Below the pieces are notes generated by a model, which saw only the letters and a program-made list of their open reading frames with translations, was not told the DNA's origin and ran no database searches. A stretch of DNA of 64,000 nt from an uncultured Flavobacteriaceae bacterium (GTDB lineage Bacteria; Bacteroidota; Bacteroidia; Flavobacteriales; Flavobacteriaceae), in NCBI GenBank assembly GCA_947494325.1, contig CANLUS010000001.1:806001-870000 (forward strand), given 5' to 3'. Of this stretch, positions 52,566 to 62,136 are shown piece after piece. Numbering within the stretch: position 1 is the stretch's first letter; every line of letters begins with the position of its first letter. Both the position numbers and the translations under genes were made by a program.

Positions 52566-55181
52566 ATGAAAAAAATCTTCAAAATACTAATAGGAGTATT
52601 TTTATTTTTAATTGCACTCATTATCATCATTCCATTTGCTTTTGAAGACAAAATTGTTGAATTAATAAAGCAAACGGCCAACAATAATATGAACGCAACA
52701 CTTGACTTTGAAGAAGCCGATCTGAGTATTTTTAGCAGTTTTCCGAGTACTACAGTTTCTTTATCAGGAGTATCAATTGTAAATCACGCGCCCTTTGAGG
52801 GGGATACTCTAGTGTATGCAAGGGCTATACATTTAGAAATGCCCTTTTCTGATTTGTTTAAAAGTGATTCAAAAATTGGAATTACTAGTTTTGTTGTGAA
52901 TGAGGCCGACGTTGCGATTAAAATTGACTCGAACGGTACTGCGAATTATGACATTACCAAAAAGAGTGAAAAAAATGAAACTCCTTCAAAGAATTCAGAA
53001 GGATTTCAACTTGGATTGGCATCGTATCAGATTAAGAATAGTCGTATTTCGTATGATGATCACTCAAGCAAAATTAATTTTGAGTTAAGCAATTTCAATC
53101 ATGGAGGTAATGGAAATTTATCGTCTGATAAATCAGAATTACAAACACAATCTTCGGCGCTTATTTCTTTTAAAAAAGATAGTACGTCATATTTAAAAAA
53201 TAACAAGCTTGATTTAGATGCAACCTTGGCAATTGACTTAAAAGAAAACAAGTATCGTTTTTTAGAAAATCAATTGATGTTAAATCAGTTACCGCTGACT
53301 TTTGACGGTTTTGTCAAAATAAATGAGTCAAATCAGGAAGTAGCGTTAAGTTTTAAAACGCCATCTTCAGATTTCAAGAATTTCTTAGCGTTGATCCCTG
53401 AAGTATACTCTAAAAATATTGAAGGGGTAACAACTACGGGTAATTTCGATGTAAGAGGAACATTAGAAGGAATAATAGATGAGAATCACGTTCCGAAATT
53501 TTCAATTCTAATAAACTCTAACAATGCGTCATTTAAGTACCCTGAATTACCGAAATCATTGTCTAATATTAACATCAATACAGAAATTATTAATGAAACA
53601 GGGCTTGTAAAAGACACCTATGTGAACATTGATAAATTATCTTTTAAAATTGATGATGAAGTTTTTAATGCAACAGCGAAATTATCAAATATCTCAGAAA
53701 ACATGAAGGTCGCGGCAAGTTTAAAAGGAATTGTAAACCTTGCTAGTTTAGAAGAGATATATCCGGCGGAAGCCGTAAAAGGAGTAAAAGGAATATTAGA
53801 TTTAGATGCGACGACAAGCTTTGATATGAACGCGCTCAAAAATCATCACTACGAAAAAACAAAGACTACGGGTACGTTTAGCGTAGAAGATTTTAAGTAT
53901 GAATCAAAAGAATTAAATAGCCCCTTAGAGGTTAAGAATGCCGAGATTTCATTTAATCCGAGAACGGTGAATTTAAATGATTTTGAAGCGCAATTAGGCG
54001 ATACAGATTTTAGTGCTTCGGGAGCCATACATAATTTACTTGGATTTATATTTGCAAAGGAAAATATTGAAGGGAAATTTACAGTAACATCGAATACGTT
54101 CTCAGTAAATGATTTTATGGTTTCAGAATCCGAAGGGATGCCCACCGATGAGGAGCCCATCCAGAATGTGCCTGAGCGTATTAAGATTCCATCATTTTTA
54201 GATTGTACAATTGATGCAAAAGCGAACACTGTTTTATATGACAATATTTCATTAAAAAATGTGTCAGCTTTACTGTTTATTAAGGATGAAAAAGCAATCC
54301 TTAAAAACGTGAAATCTGCTATTTTCGGAGGTACTCTTGGACTTAACGGAAATGTTTCAACGAAAGATAAAGTTTCGAAGTTTGAAATGGATATGGATGC
54401 CAAAAATTTTAATATTGGTCAATCTTTTACCTCGTTGGAAATGTTTCAAGCATTGGCGCCTATCGCAAAAGCAATCGATGGTAAAATTAACTCAACTATC
54501 CGTGTGTCGGGCGATTTAAATGATGATTTGACTCCAGATCTAAGTTCATTAAATGGAACCATGTTGGCTCAATTACTATCTTCTAAAATTACAACCAAAA
54601 ATACACCATTATTACAGACGTTAGAGCAGCAGCTACCTTTTTTAGACACGAAGAAATTAAATCTTGAAAATTTAAAAACAGCTTTAACTTTTAAAGATGG
54701 TAAGGTAGCGTTAAAACCATTTCAATTAAATTATGAAGACATAGAAATAGCGATCGCTGGTGGTCATGGTTTCGATAAATCATTGGCCTATGATGCTGTT
54801 TTAAATGTGCCAGCGAAGTACTTAGGGAAAGAGGCTTCTCAACTGATTGCTCAATTAAATGATGAGGAATCCAAAAATATTAAAGTACCTGTAAGCGCAT
54901 TGATTTCGGGAAAATTCTCGCAACCACGTGTTAAAACCGACTTAAAGGCGGCTGTAGGTAATTTAGGAAAACAGGTTGCGAATAACCAAAAAGATAAATT
55001 ACTAAATAAGGGTAAAGATAAAATTACCAATGCCTTGGATAACCTTTTAGGAAAGAAAAAAGATTCTTCTAACACCGATTCTTTGAAAAAAGACCCGACG
55101 AAAACAGGAGCTAAAGAATTATTGAATAATTTATTTAAACGCAAAAAAAAGAAAAAAGATACTACAGGAAATAAACCATAA
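52566..55181 (+). CDS. AsmA-family protein
   Basis: 871 residues. One N-terminal membrane anchor (FKILIGVFLFLIALIIIIPFAF) is followed by a long beta-rich periplasmic region: FPSTTVSLSGVSIVNHAPF (AsmA N-terminal signature), repeated grooves, and a C-terminal AsmA_2-like region (LSSLNGTMLAQLLSSKITTK, LALKPFQLNYEDIEIAIAGG-type pattern). The extreme C-terminus is Lys-rich and low-complexity. AsmA-like proteins are proposed phospholipid carriers between inner and outer membrane. Single gene. Confidence 0.88.
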   Translation: MKKIFKILIGVFLFLIALIIIIPFAFEDKIVELIKQTANNNMNATLDFEEADLSIFSSFPSTTVSLSGVSIVNHAPFEGDTLVYARAIHLEMPFSDLFKSDSKIGITSFVVNEADVAIKIDSNGTANYDITKKSEKNETPSKNSEGFQLGLASYQIKNSRISYDDHSSKINFELSNFNHGGNGNLSSDKSELQTQSSALISFKKDSTSYLKNNKLDLDATLAIDLKENKYRFLENQLMLNQLPLTFDGFVKINESNQEVALSFKTPSSDFKNFLALIPEVYSKNIEGVTTTGNFDVRGTLEGIIDENHVPKFSILINSNNASFKYPELPKSLSNININTEIINETGLVKDTYVNIDKLSFKIDDEVFNATAKLSNISENMKVAASLKGIVNLASLEEIYPAEAVKGVKGILDLDATTSFDMNALKNHHYEKTKTTGTFSVEDFKYESKELNSPLEVKNAEISFNPRTVNLNDFEAQLGDTDFSASGAIHNLLGFIFAKENIEGKFTVTSNTFSVNDFMVSESEGMPTDEEPIQNVPERIKIPSFLDCTIDAKANTVLYDNISLKNVSALLFIKDEKAILKNVKSAIFGGTLGLNGNVSTKDKVSKFEMDMDAKNFNIGQSFTSLEMFQALAPIAKAIDGKINSTIRVSGDLNDDLTPDLSSLNGTMLAQLLSSKITTKNTPLLQTLEQQLPFLDTKKLNLENLKTALTFKDGKVALKPFQLNYEDIEIAIAGGHGFDKSLAYDAVLNVPAKYLGKEASQLIAQLNDEESKNIKVPVSALISGKFSQPRVKTDLKAAVGNLGKQVANNQKDKLLNKGKDKITNALDNLLGKKKDSSNTDSLKKDPTKTGAKELLNNLFKRKKKKKDTTGNKP

Positions 55182-55247
55182 GAATACCTTTTCGCTGCCA
55201 TAGAAATCAGTTCAGATTGACTAGCTTTGTGATTCTTATATGAAATC

Positions 55248-56945
55248 ATGCGTTGGAATTTAAAACCTATACCTTTATTAGAAAAAGTAAAAAGCCTATC
55301 GGAATCTCTATCGATAAGCGAAACTTTAGCGTCTTTATTGGTACAACGTAATGTTGAAAGTTTTGAAGATGCTAAACATTTTTTTAGGCCAAGTTTAAAC
55401 GATCTGCATGACCCTTTTTTATTACAAGATATGCAACAAGCTGTGGAGCGTATCGAACGCGCAATACGATCTGAAGAAAACATTTTGGTTTTTGGGGATT
55501 ATGATGTAGATGGAACTACTGCAGTTTCGTTAGTATCGACATATTTGAAATCATATTATACCAATGTAGCTTCCTACATTCCTGACAGATATGAAGAAGG
55601 ATATGGTGTTTCGTATCAAGGTATTGATTTTGCGGATGATAATAATTTTACGCTAATTATTGCATTAGATTGTGGGGTTAAGGCTGTAGATAAAGTCGCC
55701 TACGCAACTCAAAAAGGAATTGATTTTATTATTTGTGATCATCATCGGCCAGGAAATGAACTGCCGAAAGCTGTTGCTATTCTTGACGCCAAAAGAGACG
55801 ATTGCTCCTATCCTTATGATGAGTTGTGTGGCTGTGGAGTAGGGTTTAAGTTGATTCAGGCATTGGGTTCACGAAGAGGGCAAACAATACATGATTTTAC
55901 AGAATACCTCGATTTAGTAGCTACGGCAATTGCAGCTGATATTGTTCCGATGACAGGCGAAAACAGAATATTAGCTTATTATGGTTTAAAGCAAATTAAT
56001 ACCAAACCTAGATTAGGAATCAAAGCCATCATTAGTCAACTCAAAAAAAAGGTGTTGACAATAACAGATGTTGTTTTTATCATTGCTCCACGTATCAATG
56101 CCGCAGGTCGTATGAAACATGGTATCCATGCTGTCGAATTATTAACTTCAGATGATTTGGAATCGGCAATGGATTTTGCAAAATCTATTGAAATCTATAA
56201 TACCGATCGTAAAGATTTGGATAAAAAAATTACGGTAGAAGCACTAGCTCAAATCGAGGAAAACAAGGAAGAAAATGATTATACTTCGGTCGTTTATCAA
56301 GAAGATTGGCACAAAGGAGTGATCGGTATCGTCGCTTCTCGTTTGATAGAAACCTATTACCGACCTACGCTTGTTTTTACAAAGAATGCTAATAAATTAG
56401 CGGCTTCTGCTCGTTCTGTGCAAGGTTTTGATGTGTACAATGCCTTGGAGGCCTGTAGTGAGCATATTGAGCAGTTTGGAGGTCATAAATATGCGGCAGG
56501 GTTGACCTTACTGGAGGAAAATTACGAACCATTCAAATTGAAATTTGAAGAGGTGGTGAAAAAATCAATTCCAGATGAATTAAGAACACCAGAGATTAAA
56601 ATTGATACTGAGATATCTTTAGAAGAAATCTCAGATAAAACAATGCGTATTATCAATCAGTTCGGTCCTTTTGGGCCGCAAAATATGAAACCCGTTTTTG
56701 TAGCACGTAATTTGAAAGACAATGGTTACGGGAGAACTGTCGGTGCAGATGATAGTCATTTGAAACTGAGTATTACTTCTGATAATAGTACTGTAGTGTA
56801 CAATGCTATCGGATTTAATTTAGGTCATTATTATCAGCAACTAAAAGATGGACAATTTTTTGACGCGGTTTTTACTATTGAAGAGAACGTTTGGAATGGA
56901 AGAACTTCGCTACAATTGAATCTGAAAGATTTAAGGATACAATAA
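55248..56945 (+). CDS. recJ: Single-stranded-DNA-specific exonuclease RecJ
   Basis: 565 residues, full length. DHH-family motifs: ILVFGDYDVDGTTAV (motif I), IALDCGVKAVDK, FIICDHHRPG (DHH), then APRINAAGRMKHG, and the DHHA1 part GVIGIVASRLIE and QFGGHKYAAGLTL. It degrades ssDNA 5' to 3' in recombination and repair. It starts 66 bp after the AsmA-like gene and converges on rpe. Confidence 0.95.
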   Translation: MRWNLKPIPLLEKVKSLSESLSISETLASLLVQRNVESFEDAKHFFRPSLNDLHDPFLLQDMQQAVERIERAIRSEENILVFGDYDVDGTTAVSLVSTYLKSYYTNVASYIPDRYEEGYGVSYQGIDFADDNNFTLIIALDCGVKAVDKVAYATQKGIDFIICDHHRPGNELPKAVAILDAKRDDCSYPYDELCGCGVGFKLIQALGSRRGQTIHDFTEYLDLVATAIAADIVPMTGENRILAYYGLKQINTKPRLGIKAIISQLKKKVLTITDVVFIIAPRINAAGRMKHGIHAVELLTSDDLESAMDFAKSIEIYNTDRKDLDKKITVEALAQIEENKEENDYTSVVYQEDWHKGVIGIVASRLIETYYRPTLVFTKNANKLAASARSVQGFDVYNALEACSEHIEQFGGHKYAAGLTLLEENYEPFKLKFEEVVKKSIPDELRTPEIKIDTEISLEEISDKTMRIINQFGPFGPQNMKPVFVARNLKDNGYGRTVGADDSHLKLSITSDNSTVVYNAIGFNLGHYYQQLKDGQFFDAVFTIEENVWNGRTSLQLNLKDLRIQ

Positions 56946-56977
56946 CTGTCTTCTTGAGAAAATTTTATGAGTTTGAG

Positions 56978-57628
56978 CTAAACCCTCTTTAAGGCCGCAA
57001 TCGTCTCTGTAGGATTTTCACTTTTAAACACAAAACTACCAGCGACTAAAACATCGGCACCAGCTGCTAATAATTTGCCCGCATTTTTATCATTTACACC
57101 ACCATCAATTTCAATTTTTGTTGGTGCACCTGATTTTTCAATCAAGTCTTTTAATTGGATGATTTTTTTGTAGGTGTTTTCTATAAAACTTTGTCCGCCA
57201 AAACCCGGATTCACACTCATCAAACACACTAGGTCGATATCGCGAATGACATCTTCTAAAACAGCGATGGGTGTATGAGGATTGAGCGCAACGCCGGCTT
57301 GCATATCTTCAGCTTTGATGGCTTGTAATGTTCTGTGTAAATGTGAACATGCTTCATAATGCACGGTTAAAATATCTGCACCAACATTTTTAAAATCTGA
57401 TATATAACGATCAGGATCTACAATCATTAAATGCACATCCATTATTTTAGTTGCATGTTTTTTTATGGCTTTGATAACCGGCATTCCGAATGATATATTA
57501 GGAACAAATAGTCCATCCATAACATCTATATGAAACCAATCGGCTTCACTATTATTAATCATTTCTACGTCACGTTGTAGGTTGGCAAAATCAGCGGCAA
57601 GTACGGATGGGGCAATTAAATGTTTCAT
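56978..57628 (-). CDS. rpe: Ribulose-phosphate 3-epimerase
   Basis: 216 residues. IAPSVLAADFANL at the start, DWFHIDVMDGLFVPNIS, VHLMIVDPDRYI, LVCLMSVNPGFGGQSFI and EIDGGVNDKNAG are the conserved TIM-barrel blocks with metal-binding His/Asp. It interconverts ribulose-5-phosphate and xylulose-5-phosphate. It stands alone between convergent recJ and a terminator shared with rpoD. Confidence 0.95.
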   Translation of the reverse strand: MKHLIAPSVLAADFANLQRDVEMINNSEADWFHIDVMDGLFVPNISFGMPVIKAIKKHATKIMDVHLMIVDPDRYISDFKNVGADILTVHYEACSHLHRTLQAIKAEDMQAGVALNPHTPIAVLEDVIRDIDLVCLMSVNPGFGGQSFIENTYKKIIQLKDLIEKSGAPTKIEIDGGVNDKNAGKLLAAGADVLVAGSFVFKSENPTETIAALKRV

Positions 57629-57772
57629 TAAAACGAATCGTTATTTGGTTGTACAAATATACTTTTTTTCGTCATGTAAACCCGAAAAACAACCATTTTA
57701 GAGATCACAATCATATTTGAATATTATTTGAGCAACCGAGCACAAATTATAGTGGGCTTCGACCTCAAAAAG

Positions 57773-57799
57773 AAAACCCTCAACATTGTTGAGGGTTTT
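57773..57799 (-). terminator. Terminator downstream of rpoD
   Basis: AAAACCCTCAAC, loop ATT, GTTGAGGGTTTT: 12-bp perfect stem. On the minus strand it follows the rpoD stop by about 70 bp; the stem's own U-run ends the hairpin. The remaining 57629-57772 holds only the rpe upstream region. Confidence 0.75.
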
Positions 57800-57870
57800 C
57801 AATTCATTAATCAAAAAACGAATAGTTCTTGACTACTCATAATGTGATAAAAGTATAAAACTTATAGAGA

Positions 57871-58734
57871 TTAACCTAAATAAGTTCTTAAAATTTTACT
57901 TCTAGAAGTATGCTTTAATCTTCTAATTGCTTTTTCCTTTATTTGACGAACTCTCTCACGAGTTAAATCGAAAGTTTCACCAATTTCTTCTAAAGTCATT
58001 GGGTGTGCATCACCTAATCCAAAATATAATAAAACAACATCAGCTTCACGAGGTGTTAACGTTTCTAACGCACGTTCAATTTCAACTTTCAATGATTCAT
58101 GTAATAAACTCTTATCAGGATTTGGAGACTCTCCAGAACGCAATACGTCATATAAATTAGAATCCTCACCTTCAATTAAAGGAGCATCCATAGATACATG
58201 ACGACCAGAATTCTTCATCGATTCTTTTACATCGTTAATGGTCATATCTAGTTCTTTTGCAATTTCTTCTGCAGAAGGAGGTCTTTCATTTTCTTGTTCT
58301 AAACGAGCAAATGTTTTATTGATCTTATTAATAGATCCAATTTTATTCAATGGCAAACGTACAATACGAGATTGCTCTGCTAATGCTTGTAAGATAGATT
58401 GACGAATCCACCAAACAGCATATGATATAAATTTAAAACCACGAGTTTCATCAAAACGTTTTGCCGCTTTGATCAAACCTAAGTTACCTTCATTTATCAA
58501 ATCAGGTAAAGTTAACCCTTGATTTTGATATTGCTTAGCAACAGAAACTACGAACCTTAAATTTGCTTTTGTTAATCTTTCTAAAGCTACTTGATCTCCA
58601 GCTTTGATACGTTGAGCTAATTCAACTTCCATATCAGCAGTAATCAAATCTACTTTACCTATTTCTTGCAAATATTTGTCTAAAGAGGCAGTTTCTCTAT
58701 TGGTAACTTGTTTTGTAATTTTAAGTTGTCTCAT
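57871..58734 (-). CDS. rpoD: Primary-type RNA polymerase sigma factor (RpoD/SigA)
   Basis: 287 residues, the short form typical of Bacteroidota. It contains region 1.2 ([20 protein letters not shown]), region 2 ([56 protein letters not shown]), region 3 and region 4 ([42 protein letters not shown]). It directs RNA polymerase to TTG / TAnnTTTG promoters. Monocistronic; its upstream region contains heptamers like those of the phasin-like promoters. Confidence 0.95.
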   Translation of the reverse strand: MRQLKITKQVTNRETASLDKYLQEIGKVDLITADMEVELAQRIKAGDQVALERLTKANLRFVVSVAKQYQNQGLTLPDLINEGNLGLIKAAKRFDETRGFKFISYAVWWIRQSILQALAEQSRIVRLPLNKIGSINKINKTFARLEQENERPPSAEEIAKELDMTINDVKESMKNSGRHVSMDAPLIEGEDSNLYDVLRSGESPNPDKSLLHESLKVEIERALETLTPREADVVLLYFGLGDAHPMTLEEIGETFDLTRERVRQIKEKAIRRLKHTSRSKILRTYLG

Positions 58735-58771
58735 ATATTTACTTTAATTAATACTTATTTTTTGTTGTGTA

Positions 58772-58806
58772 CTTATATATACGCAAGAAGTTACGAGAAT
58801 GTTACA
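58772..58806 (-). promoter_or_regulatory. rpoD upstream tandem heptamers (phasin-promoter-like)
   Basis: Minus strand: TGTAACA (58800-58806), 4 bp, CGTAACT (58789-58795), 9 bp, then TATATAAG (58772-58779) as a weak -7 match. Repeat starts are 11 bp apart, as in the two phasin-like promoters. The rest of the 396-bp gap to 59131 shows nothing else recognisable. Confidence 0.5.
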
Positions 58807-59130
58807 AAAACATTATTTTTTTCACTCCATTTTGCTAAATAGAACAACTTAGAAGAGAAAATTCCCCTGTTAGTAACTTGTTAAGTAGTTTTAAATCTCT
58901 CTATAATTTCATTTTAATTAATAACATATCTTATTGATTATAAGCTAAACAATACCCGAATGAATAATTACTGAAATAAAATGTGACTTTTAAAAAAAGT
59001 ATGTGTCATAAGAGTAAACATACTATATAAATTAAGTGAAACATAAAGTAAACTTATCCATAGTCACTAACAAGAAACATTTATTTTATATAGTTTTTCA
59101 TAGTACATCTAAACCATAATAGGAAACTAA

Positions 59131-59700
59131 TTGAAACCTTCTGTCAAGATTAACCTGCTCAGTGATGAGGAACTGGTTAGCGAAATAATAAAAACTAAAG
59201 ATAGTACGCTGTTCGCTCAGTTGTACGATCGATATGCACCATTGGTGTATAATAAATGTTTAAGCTTTGCAAAAAACAAAGTAGAGGCAGAGGATTTAAC
59301 ACATGACATATTTATTAAGTTATATGTAAAGTTAAAATCCTTTAAGGGAAATTCGAAATTTTCAACATGGTTGTATTCATTTACGTATAATTTTTGCGTG
59401 AATTACGTACAAAGAGATGCATATAAAAATAAAGAGCAAGTAAATGAAGTTGAAGTAGAAAAAAGATCAGCTGTTGCAGACGATGTGAGTGACGATGACA
59501 TTTTACAGTTAAAAGCCGAAAAGTTGCAGAAAGTATTATCGATGGTCGATCCGAACTATAAAATGATACTGTTAATGAAATACCAAGATGATCTTTCTAT
59601 CAAAGAAATTTCGTCAGCACTGGATATTGGAGAGAGCGCTGTGAAAATGAGAGTAAAAAGAGCGAAAGAAAAAGTAATGGAAATGTATACAAAACTCTAA
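59131..59700 (+). CDS. ECF-type RNA polymerase sigma factor (TTG start)
   Basis: 189 residues. The start codon is TTG with AGGAAA 7 bp upstream; no in-frame ATG precedes region 2, so the TTG is needed. Region 2: LFAQLYDRYAPLVYNKCLSF, AEDLTHDIFIKLYVKLKSF, FSTWLYSFTYNFCVNYV. Region 4: MILLMKYQDDLSIKEISSALDIGESAVKMRVKRAKEKV. It is followed 3 bp later by a 61-aa gene and then a mechanosensitive channel gene, suggesting an envelope or osmotic stress unit. No anti-sigma factor with a membrane helix is visible. Confidence 0.88.
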   Translation: MKPSVKINLLSDEELVSEIIKTKDSTLFAQLYDRYAPLVYNKCLSFAKNKVEAEDLTHDIFIKLYVKLKSFKGNSKFSTWLYSFTYNFCVNYVQRDAYKNKEQVNEVEVEKRSAVADDVSDDDILQLKAEKLQKVLSMVDPNYKMILLMKYQDDLSIKEISSALDIGESAVKMRVKRAKEKVMEMYTKL

Positions 59701-59703
59701 TAT

Positions 59704-59889
59704 ATGGGAAACCCTTTTAAAGAAATATTGCACCAAGAGGCGCTTCCTGAAAAGTTGAAAGGAAAAGTGATGAGTGACATCTCATTTATTAAACTGGCAA
59801 TAGATTTTGCTGATTTAATGGTGGTAAAGTATCCTGAAGCGGTAGATGACCTTTTGAGAATAAAAGATAATAAAAACAAAAACGACTAA
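59704..59889 (+). CDS. Small conserved protein next to ECF sigma factor
   Basis: 61 residues: MGNPFKEILHQEALPEKLKG then a predicted helix with IKLAIDFADLMVVKYPEAVDDLLRI. No membrane segment. I do not recognise a function. Its position directly after the sigma gene (3 bp gap) and before the channel gene (15 bp) makes it a candidate modulator of the sigma factor, by position only. Confidence 0.65.
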   Translation: MGNPFKEILHQEALPEKLKGKVMSDISFIKLAIDFADLMVVKYPEAVDDLLRIKDNKNKND

Positions 59890-59904
59890 CTTAATATAAT
59901 AGAT

Positions 59905-60732
59905 ATGGCAACGCAAATTGAAGGAGTGAACCTCTCTTTTTTACAAGATATGTGGCAGAACATTATTGGTTTTATGCCAAAATTAATTTCACTGATAGTT
60001 TTATTAATCGTTGGATTAATAATTTTGAAAATCGTAACCTTATTTCTAAGAAAGACTTTAAAAGTAGCAAACGTAGATAGGTTTGGAGATAAAATAAAGG
60101 AGATACAAATTTTTCAGAATACCAACTTTCAAGTATCAGGTATCATTATTAAGATAGTGAGATGGATTATAATCTTATTGATTACTATCTCTGCAGCAGG
60201 TATTTTAGAACTGCAAATGGTTACCGACGGAATTACAGCGATTATCGCTTATTTACCTAAATTATTTACTGCCATTGCGATTTTTATCATTGGTGTGTTT
60301 TTAGCGAATGTGGTAAAAAATGCCATTTTATCATCATTTAAGGCGCTAGATATTGGAGGCTCTCAAGTGATCGGAAACATTGTATTTTTTGCAATCACTA
60401 TTATTATCGGAATTACGGCGTTAAATCATGCGATGATTGATACAGAAATGATCACCAATAATCTAACTATCATATTTGGCTCTTTCTTATTAGCATTTAC
60501 AATTGCTTTTGGGTTAGGTTCAAGAGATATTGTACAACGATTATTATTTGGATTCTATTCTCGAAAAAACTTAGCTATCGGACAAAAAATAAAAATAGGT
60601 GAAGTACAAGGGACAATTAAATCTATTGATAATATTTATTTAGTATTGGTAAATGATGATGGGAGATTTATCTTTCCTATTAAAGAAGTCAATGATAAAA
60701 TCATTCAGGTAGTGGATGAAATAAATGAATAA
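59905..60732 (+). CDS. MscS-type mechanosensitive channel protein
   Basis: 275 residues. Five hydrophobic helices with two conserved TM_helix repeats (MPKLISLIVLLIVGLIILKI and LPKLFTAIAIFIIGVFLANV), then FGSFLLAFTIAFGLGSRDIVQRLLFGFYSRKNLAIGQKIKIGEVQGTI, the pore-lining helix and start of the beta domain of MscS/CmpX-like proteins. The C-terminal domain is short. It opens on membrane tension to release solutes. It is the last gene of the ECF sigma operon. Confidence 0.83.
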   Translation: MATQIEGVNLSFLQDMWQNIIGFMPKLISLIVLLIVGLIILKIVTLFLRKTLKVANVDRFGDKIKEIQIFQNTNFQVSGIIIKIVRWIIILLITISAAGILELQMVTDGITAIIAYLPKLFTAIAIFIIGVFLANVVKNAILSSFKALDIGGSQVIGNIVFFAITIIIGITALNHAMIDTEMITNNLTIIFGSFLLAFTIAFGLGSRDIVQRLLFGFYSRKNLAIGQKIKIGEVQGTIKSIDNIYLVLVNDDGRFIFPIKEVNDKIIQVVDEINE

Positions 60733-60773
60733 CCAAAAATTAATTAAACAGAGGTTTGACAGAGCCTCTCCTA

Positions 60774-60835
60774 TTGATAAATCAGTCAGGTTTTCTATAA
60801 ATAAAGGGGTTTATTATATAGATTGCATTTATCAA
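60774..60835 (+). repeat. Intergenic element, copy 1
   Basis: 62-nt unit bounded by TTGATAAAT and ATTTATCAA (inverted, 9 bp) with a core AAAGGGGTTTATTATATAG. It is matched by copy 2 at 60935-60994 and directly followed by a terminator-like hairpin. Confidence 0.65.
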
Positions 60836-60837
60836 TA

Positions 60838-60876
60838 AAAAGCTTTCTCTCTCGAGAGATTGGGAGGGAAGCTTTT
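60838..60876 (+). terminator. Terminator-like hairpin after element copy 1
   Basis: AAAAGCTT pairs with AAGCTTTT and the stem extends inward by 3 further pairs with two G.U; ATAAAATTTT follows. Stem about 11 bp. Confidence 0.55.
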
Positions 60877-60934
60877 ATAAAATTTTGAAAAAGGGAAAGG
60901 GAAAGTGCTATGAAAAAGAGTTAACTCCAAAACC

Positions 60935-60994
60935 TGATAAATCAACCAAAATCTATTGAAGTAAAGGGGTTTATTATATAGATTAGATTTATCA
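60935..60994 (+). repeat. Intergenic element, copy 2
   Basis: 60-nt unit with ends TGATAAATC and GATTTATCA and the same core AAAGGGGTTTATTATATAG as copy 1. Over the right-hand 34 nt the two copies differ at only 2 positions; the left half is less alike. Confidence 0.65.
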
Positions 60995-61000
60995 AACCAA

Positions 61001-61022
61001 GACCTCTCCAAACGGAGAGGTC
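61001..61022. terminator. Terminator after element copy 2
   Basis: GACCTCTCC, loop AAAC, GGAGAGGTC: 9-bp perfect stem followed by TTTACTTTTT on the plus strand. It lies between the convergent channel operon and the HTH-protein gene. Confidence 0.7.
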
Positions 61023-61030
61023 TTTACTTT

Positions 61031-62029
61031 TTAGTCAAACCCTAGAGCTTTATCGATAGTAATTCGCTCTCTTAGCTTGTTTATTTTTTGATGCATTTTA
61101 TTAAAAAATAAGGTTCTGTCTTTCTCTCCAGAATGTACCAGTAATTTTGAGTTAGTCATTTGTCTATTGAAAAAGTCGTCCATAATACTACAAGTCTCTT
61201 GATGTTCAATTTTTAAATACTCTAGAACAGTATAAGGCACAAAAAAAGCTTTTCTATGGGTAGTTTTTACCATAATTATATTACTCATAGTTAACAAATC
61301 ACTCTTGTATAAATTATAAGAAGCATTGGTTTTTGAATCGATAATACTTTGTTGAATAGTTTGCTGTTCTACATGATGTACTATCTCTTCTAAATCATCG
61401 CATATTCTTAAAGCGAGATTCTTTGATAATAATTGAGAATCATAAAAATAGATGATTTGCTCTAAGGTACCATTGATGGTATTATCATTCCAAAATTCAG
61501 TAATATTTATAAAGTTATATGTTCGACCCAATTCAAAGGCTTTGTCAAGAAGCGACTTAGGAATAGTTTCTATAAAAGTATCGAAAGAAACTTTGTTTTT
61601 AGTCATTTCTTTATTAGTGAGTTTGAGCCATACATAAATTTTGTAACGTGTAATAAACGAATCTTTTAGTGTATAAAATAGAGGGATGTCTTTAGCTGAA
61701 TAGAGAATAGAAGCGCTTGCTAATTTTGTAAGAGGAATTAAGTTTTCTATTGACCTAGAGAAATAAGATTCTAAATGTACCATATCTAAAATCCTTGGTG
61801 ATTTTTCGACAACAATAGTATTTGGGCTTCCAACTTCGTATAATTTGTTCAATGAGATTTTGTAATGTTTGGCCAGAATGACCCCCTCTTCGAGCGTTAA
61901 ATTGGTTTTTAAATTTATTCTTCTATAAGCTGCATCATAGCCGATGTCTAAAACAGAAGCAATCTCATCAATAAATGAACTATTTCCGACATTTTTCTCT
62001 TTTAAAAACTTGATAAATTGATTTTGCAT
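61031..62029 (-). CDS. HTH-domain protein of unknown target
   Basis: 332 residues. The N-terminal 60 residues look like a Cro/CI-type helix-turn-helix (FIDEIASVLDIGYDAAYRRINLKTNLTLEEGVILAKHYKIS). The remaining 270 residues are helical, without a recognisable domain (DMVHLESYFSRSIENLI, ADICDDLEEIVHHVEQQ-like segments). Similar proteins occur widely in Flavobacteriia as uncharacterised regulators. It is divergent from the barrel-protein gene at 62167, with a 9-bp tandem repeat in the gap, suggesting regulation of that gene. Confidence 0.7.
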   Translation of the reverse strand: MQNQFIKFLKEKNVGNSSFIDEIASVLDIGYDAAYRRINLKTNLTLEEGVILAKHYKISLNKLYEVGSPNTIVVEKSPRILDMVHLESYFSRSIENLIPLTKLASASILYSAKDIPLFYTLKDSFITRYKIYVWLKLTNKEMTKNKVSFDTFIETIPKSLLDKAFELGRTYNFINITEFWNDNTINGTLEQIIYFYDSQLLSKNLALRICDDLEEIVHHVEQQTIQQSIIDSKTNASYNLYKSDLLTMSNIIMVKTTHRKAFFVPYTVLEYLKIEHQETCSIMDDFFNRQMTNSKLLVHSGEKDRTLFFNKMHQKINKLRERITIDKALGFD

Positions 62030-62136
62030 TATTTACAAATTATAAATTAAAGAAGATTATTTTTTGTGAAATTTAGTATTTATTTTTCAGATTAACGCCA
62101 AATTTATGATAATTACTTCAAATATCGCAAGTAGTT

